Positions 53,817 to 57,386 of a DNA stretch of 57,386 nucleotides are shown piece after piece. The position numbers were made by a program, and so were the translations under genes. The stretch lies in assembly GCF_037381185.1 (NCBI RefSeq), contig NZ_JARRQY010000014.1, positions 1 to 57,386 of the forward strand, read 5' to 3'. The notes under the pieces were generated by a model. The model saw only the letters and a program-made list of their open reading frames with translations, was not told where the DNA came from and did not search any database. This stretch comes from Acidihalobacter_A sp037381185. Its GTDB lineage: Bacteria; Pseudomonadota; Gammaproteobacteria; DSM-5130; Acidihalobacteraceae. How positions within the stretch are numbered: the first letter of the stretch is position 1; the number at the start of each line of letters is the position of its first letter.

Positions 53817-55381
53817 AGCCGTCCCCCCAACAAACGCGTCTGCACCAGATGCGCTCCCTGATTGGCGAACAGGATCGCGATGATGCCGGCCAACAGGAAC
53901 ACGCCGCACCCGGCCCAGAACAGCGTCAGCTTGCTGCGCCGCATACTCCGAAACGTAGGCGCCCCGGCAAACGACACAGCCCCGATGACAGGCAAGGAGA
54001 ACATTTCGATCAACTCGGAACGCGTCATGAACACGGGCCTGATCTGCGACAGCAGATACGCCAGCGCGCCACCGGCTCCCAGAGCGAAGATCAACACCAT
54101 GAACGCCATCAGGTGACGTTTCGGGGCAGCCGGCGTCAAAGGGGTTAGCGGTGGATCGACGACTTGGAACTTCAAAGGATTCCCGCTGGTCTGCGCGCTC
54201 TGCGAAAGCTGCGCGGAGTAGAGGCGTGACAGCAGGGAATCGTACTGCTTCTTGGTGACCTGATAGTTACGGGTAAGCGACTCGAACTGTGCCTGGATAT
54301 CCGCCATCTGGCCTGCAGTGGACTTGAGTTTCGCAATCTGCGCGTTGGCCAGCGCGATCTGCGTCTTCAGGGTCTGAATCTGCACCGAGGTCTTATTCAG
54401 CTGCATCGACAAGTCCTGATACACCGGGTCCGCCGGATTGAACGTATCGGTCTTCTTGTTCTTCAGTTTGGCGATCAGCTCGTCGCGCTGCTTCTTCTCC
54501 AGCCGGATACGATCCTTGAGATCGACCACCCCCGGGTAGGCATCGGTATATTGCGTCAGCAGACTGTTCAACTGCTGCTGATCACTCTGGATCAGCGTAC
54601 TGAGAGTCTGAACCTGAGGATCCGACTCCGGCCGCACCGGCGTCTTCCCCGTCTTCATCGCATAAATCTGCTGGGACAAGGTCCGTTGCTGGGCGGACGC
54701 GATAGCCAGCTGATTCTGCAGCGACGCGCGCCCGCTCTGCACCTTCTGCAACTGAGTGAAATAGTCACCGCCGCCGCTGGAAGGCATGAGCCCCACGTTT
54801 TCACGCTTGAATTTGGCCAAAGCCTGCTCGGCCTCGTTGAGTTGCTTGGCGTAGGCCTCGACCTGCTTCTTGAGAAACGACTGGGCGGCGACCGAACTCT
54901 GCTGGGAAGAACCCAGCGCATTGGTCATCATGACGTTGAGAACCTGCTGCACCACCTCTTTGGCCATTACCGGTTTGGGATTCACATAGCTGATCACGTA
55001 CAAATCGGTGCCGGCGTTCTGGATTTCTATGCTACTGCGCAATCCGTTGAGCAAATTGGCCTTTTCGTCTGGCGTAAGCCCACCCAGATCAAGGTTGGAT
55101 TTGCGCGCGATCTCTTCCAGGTTCGGCGTACTGAGCAAGGTCTTCGTCAGCAGCTGAACCTCCTGGTTCAAGTTCGGCTGTACCGCCAAGCCCCTCAGAA
55201 GTGGGCCGAGAAACGATGCGGTATCGACGTGCACCCGTGCCGAAGCCTTGTACTGATTCGGCAGCGCATAAACGACCAGCCAGCCGGCAAGCGCGACGCC
55301 CCACATTGCAGCCAAGGCATGCCAGCGAAAACGCCAGGCATTGCGCAATTCGCCCAAAAGCTTCTCAAACAGATCCTGCAT
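53813..55381 (-). CDS. XrtA-associated chain-length determinant (Wzz/polysaccharide co-polymerase)
   Basis: Inner-membrane protein (522 residues) of the exosortase-linked Wzz group (TIGR03007 type). It has an N-terminal membrane helix (WHALAAMWGVALAGWLVVYAL), the Wzz-type periplasmic beginning NQYKASARVHVDT, a long coiled-coil region (about 160-380, rich in Q and K heptads) and a second helix pair near the C-terminus with the TPAAPKRHLMAFMVL proline-rich border. A further helix lies close to the end. It is expected to set EPS chain length with the tyrosine autokinase, to which it is coupled by 4 bp. The export lipoprotein ends 114 bp upstream. Confidence 0.94.
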   Translation of the reverse strand: MQDLFEKLLGELRNAWRFRWHALAAMWGVALAGWLVVYALPNQYKASARVHVDTASFLGPLLRGLAVQPNLNQEVQLLTKTLLSTPNLEEIARKSNLDLGGLTPDEKANLLNGLRSSIEIQNAGTDLYVISYVNPKPVMAKEVVQQVLNVMMTNALGSSQQSSVAAQSFLKKQVEAYAKQLNEAEQALAKFKRENVGLMPSSGGGDYFTQLQKVQSGRASLQNQLAIASAQQRTLSQQIYAMKTGKTPVRPESDPQVQTLSTLIQSDQQQLNSLLTQYTDAYPGVVDLKDRIRLEKKQRDELIAKLKNKKTDTFNPADPVYQDLSMQLNKTSVQIQTLKTQIALANAQIAKLKSTAGQMADIQAQFESLTRNYQVTKKQYDSLLSRLYSAQLSQSAQTSGNPLKFQVVDPPLTPLTPAAPKRHLMAFMVLIFALGAGGALAYLLSQIRPVFMTRSELIEMFSLPVIGAVSFAGAPTFRSMRRSKLTLFWAGCGVFLLAGIIAILFANQGAHLVQTRLLGGRL

Positions 55382-55495
55382 GCCGTTACCTGGAACTCGC
55401 TACGCCCTGAAGTCCATCCACACATCGCACTCGATGCACGGTACCTTGAGACAAAACCGAACCCGGCCATCCGAATGGCGGGCGGCCGGCCAACG

Positions 55496-56107
55496 TCAAA
55501 ACAGTTTCTGCGGAATGATGATGGTATCGCCGGGCTGCAAGGGAGCGTTGTCCTCGATGCTGCCGTTAAGCAGATCACCAAGGTATACGCGATAAACCTT
55601 TTCCTTGCCCTTCACCCGACGTACCAGCTCCGCCCGGTTGCCCGCCGCGTAAGGCGTCAGGCCTCCAGCAGCGGTCAGGGCGTCGAGCAGCGTCATCCCC
55701 GCACGATACGGCAGAGCCTGCGGCTTGACCGCCTGGCCAACGATTCGCACTTCATTGTTATAGGTTCCCTGGAACGAGCGCACAATAACCGTCACGTCGG
55801 GATTGCGGACGAAACGGGCCAATTCCTTCTCGATTGACTTCGCCAGTTCGGCCGGAGTCTTACCCTCGGCGGTGACGTCCTGCACCAACGGTATGGAAAT
55901 GCGTCCATCGGGCCGCACCGGCACGGTTTCGGAAAGGTCCGGCTTGCCTTGCACGTAGATCTGCAACTGATCGCCGGGACCGATGCGGTAGAGCGGCACG
56001 CTGCTGACGACAGGTGCCGAACTTATCGGAGGGGGATTGGAACACCCTGCGAGCAGCGACAGAAACAGGGTCACAAACAAAAAGCGCAAAATGGTCAGTT
56101 TTCGCAT
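55496..56107 (-). CDS. Polysaccharide export lipoprotein, PEP-CTERM system-associated (Wza-like)
   Basis: Outer-membrane polysaccharide export protein (203 residues) of the short exosortase-linked class (TIGR03027 type). It has a signal peptide with the lipobox LLAGC (cysteine about 21 from the ATG used). A poly_export domain follows with YRIGPGDQLQIYVQGKPDL and RPDGRISIPLVQDV, then one SLBB-like repeat (IVGQAVKPQALPYRAGMTLLDALTAAGGLT) and the ending GDTIIIPQKLF. The ATG at 56107 is chosen; a TTG two codons upstream is also open. It is the first gene of the minus-strand core, divergent from tamA, so the main EPS promoter should lie in the 275 bp upstream. Confidence 0.94.
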   Translation of the reverse strand: MRKLTILRFLFVTLFLSLLAGCSNPPPISSAPVVSSVPLYRIGPGDQLQIYVQGKPDLSETVPVRPDGRISIPLVQDVTAEGKTPAELAKSIEKELARFVRNPDVTVIVRSFQGTYNNEVRIVGQAVKPQALPYRAGMTLLDALTAAGGLTPYAAGNRAELVRRVKGKEKVYRVYLGDLLNGSIEDNAPLQPGDTIIIPQKLF

Positions 56108-56382
56108 GGCCAAGCGTCTCTCCCTCGATTGTTTATTGCCTCACCGCAGGTATGCCACAAGCTGCGGCGTCACCAAACGCGGGGAAACTTTACCGCTAAA
56201 CATAGTGGCAGACTCCCAATAAAGGCGCAATAAACACGAGCTTTTCCGCATCATCGCCCTGCCAGCCCATCACACGCGGCAAAACCGAGCAAGGCGTGCA
56301 AAAATGGCCATCGGCCCTATTATGCGTCAGCCCGAAGCATCTCCCAGAGGTGTTTCAAACGGATGTCACGACCAAGCAGAAC
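56108..56382. other. Divergent control region between the EPS core and tamA
   Basis: A 275-bp region between two diverging gene sets. It should contain the promoter of the XrtA core operon. I found no GG-N10-GC sigma54 signature and no convincing -35/-10 pair on either strand, so the type of control is unknown. Confidence 0.4.
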
Positions 56383-57386
56383 ATGCCCCGACCAGAGCGC
56401 AATATCAGCCCGCACATCAATGCCACGACCCTCGGCCTGCTGATTGCCGTGCTGCTCTTCACCCCCGCGGCACACGCGGCATCAGCATACGAACTGAAGG
56501 GCATCCAGGGCGCGCTGCGAGACAACGTCGAAGCACATCTCTCGGGGCTCGCTCTTCCTTGCGACACACCGCGCTGGCAGACCGAAGCATCGATGTCGCG
56601 CGCCCGTAAAGCCGCCCGCCGCGCGCTCGAAGCTCTTGGACATTACAACCCCTCCATCAAGACGACATTGCGGCGTCAGAATCACTGCTGGCGCGTGCAG
56701 TTGGACATCCAGGCCGGACCACCGGTACGCATCACCCGTCTGGACATCGCGGTCACCGGCGACGGACGCGACGCTCCTCGGCTGACCGCGCTGTTGAGCG
56801 ACCCGGGGCTACAGCTCGGCGGCACCCTCAACCAAGGTACGTATACCCAACTCAAGGACCGCCTCAAACACTATGCGCGCAATCACGGCTACTTCGATGC
56901 CAAGTTCACCGCGCACGAAATTCAGGTCGACCCTGCCACCAATACCGCCCGTATACGACTGATCCTGGACACCGGCAAACGCTATGTGTTCGGCGCCACC
57001 ACGCTGCAGCAGGATGTGCTTGAGCCGCGGGTCGTACGCGGTTTTCTGAGCTACCGGCAGAACCAGCCCTACTCCAGCGACGCGGTGGTCGAAAGTCAGA
57101 GCACGCTCGCTGGCACCGGCTACTTCGGCACCGTCCGGCTACGCACGCAGGTGGACCAACGCGCCGACGGCAAGGTCCCCATGCACCTTACCCTGAGCCC
57201 GGCGCGGCGCTATCAACTGCTGACCGGCGTGGGCTACGCCACCGACACCGGCCCGCGGTTACGCCTGGATTTCCGCAACCGCAGGGTCAACCGCGCCGGC
57301 CACCGCTACGCCTTCACCAGCCAACTTTCGCCTGTGCAGTCGCAGGCCGGCTTCAAATACGAGATACCGCTGAGCAATCCGCGCAC
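56383..57386 (+). CDS. tamA: Autotransporter/translocation assembly protein TamA-like (partial, 3' end outside window)
   Basis: Outer-membrane BamA-superfamily protein that works with TamB to insert certain outer-membrane proteins. The visible 334 residues begin with an N-terminal signal (TTLGLLIAVLLFTPAAHA). POTRA repeats follow: YELKGIQGALRDNVEAHL starts the first, and the third ends near PYSSDAVVESQSTLAGTGYFGTV. The start of the barrel appears at YQLLTGVGYATDTGPRLRLDFRNRRVN. The YELKGI-type opening and POTRA spacing fit TamA better than BamA. The frame is open at the right edge, so the barrel end is not seen. It is transcribed away from the EPS genes and probably belongs to a separate operon with tamB. 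Confidence 0.88.
   Translation, partial: MPRPERNISPHINATTLGLLIAVLLFTPAAHAASAYELKGIQGALRDNVEAHLSGLALPCDTPRWQTEASMSRARKAARRALEALGHYNPSIKTTLRRQNHCWRVQLDIQAGPPVRITRLDIAVTGDGRDAPRLTALLSDPGLQLGGTLNQGTYTQLKDRLKHYARNHGYFDAKFTAHEIQVDPATNTARIRLILDTGKRYVFGATTLQQDVLEPRVVRGFLSYRQNQPYSSDAVVESQSTLAGTGYFGTVRLRTQVDQRADGKVPMHLTLSPARRYQLLTGVGYATDTGPRLRLDFRNRRVNRAGHRYAFTSQLSPVQSQAGFKYEIPLSNPR

Noticed and set aside
54551..55837. 428-codon open frame on the plus strand
   Set aside because: It lies antisense to the well-identified chain-length determinant and export genes, has no recognisable domain and reflects GC-rich codon bias.
1..57386. CRISPR array, tRNA, rRNA or intact transposase genes
   Set aside because: No regularly spaced direct repeats, no cloverleaf-like sequence and no transposase motif were recognised on reading; a dedicated search for tRNAs and structured RNAs would be needed to exclude them fully.

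Overview
The window (57,386 bp, GC-rich) looks like a chromosomal segment of a gammaproteobacterium, plausibly a sulfur-oxidising or otherwise environmental biofilm former. The reasons are the TamA/BamA-type gene, the glgA and ppc sequences, the bifunctional PAPS synthetase and a complete exosortase A (XrtA/EpsH, PEP-CTERM) locus. The species cannot be named from the sequence alone. Apart from the two genes cut by the window ends, nearly all of the window is one very large exopolysaccharide (EPS) and protein-sorting island.

Layout. (1) 1-5,920: central carbon genes, with zwf (minus, cut at the left edge) divergent from glgA and ppc (plus). (2) 6,245-14,102, plus strand: the regulatory arm of the PEP-CTERM system, made of a membrane sugar-phosphate transferase that starts EPS repeat-unit assembly, the PrsK histidine kinase, the PrsR sigma54 activator and the PrsT TPR lipoprotein. 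(3) 14,103-14,391: a non-coding junction with a 149-bp inverted-repeat (MITE-like) element. (4) 14,392-22,255, minus strand: a modification arm with an exosortase-associated acyltransferase, a bifunctional sulfate adenylyltransferase/APS kinase, an E1-like ThiF adenylyltransferase, one PEP-CTERM sorting substrate with its own sigma54-type promoter and terminator, a nitroreductase-like protein and a UDP-GlcNAc 2-epimerase. (5) 22,335-42,000, minus strand: a variable EPS assembly region of glycosyltransferases, a phosphatidylserine decarboxylase homologue with a small two-helix membrane protein, a sulfotransferase, a split Alg13/Alg14-type transferase, a secreted RIFT-barrel/toroid protein, a flippase, an O-antigen-ligase-like protein, a second toroid protein and an ATP-grasp ligase. 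(6) 42,185-56,107, minus strand: the conserved XrtA core, comprising amidotransferase, two EpsH1-associated glycosyltransferases, exosortase A fused to an EpsI domain, FemAB-like protein, polysaccharide deacetylase, ATPase, outer-membrane protein, tyrosine autokinase, chain-length determinant and export lipoprotein. (7) 56,383-end, plus strand: the start of a TamA-like outer-membrane assembly gene.

How it fits together. The sugar transferase and glycosyltransferases would build lipid-linked repeat units, and the flippase would move them across the membrane. The ligase-like protein, chain-length determinant, kinase and export lipoprotein would polymerise and export them. Exosortase A would process the PEP-CTERM protein, whose gene carries a near-consensus -24/-12 promoter of the kind PrsK/PrsR would control. 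PAPS synthetase plus sulfotransferase suggest sulfation of the product. The E1/nitroreductase/acyltransferase genes around the substrate, and the phosphatidylserine decarboxylase homologue, are the parts whose role in such a locus is least explained and most worth testing. From 14.4 to 56.1 kb every supported gene lies on the minus strand, many with 1-14 bp overlaps, so long plus-strand open frames there are shadows. No rRNA, tRNA, CRISPR array or intact insertion sequence was recognised.
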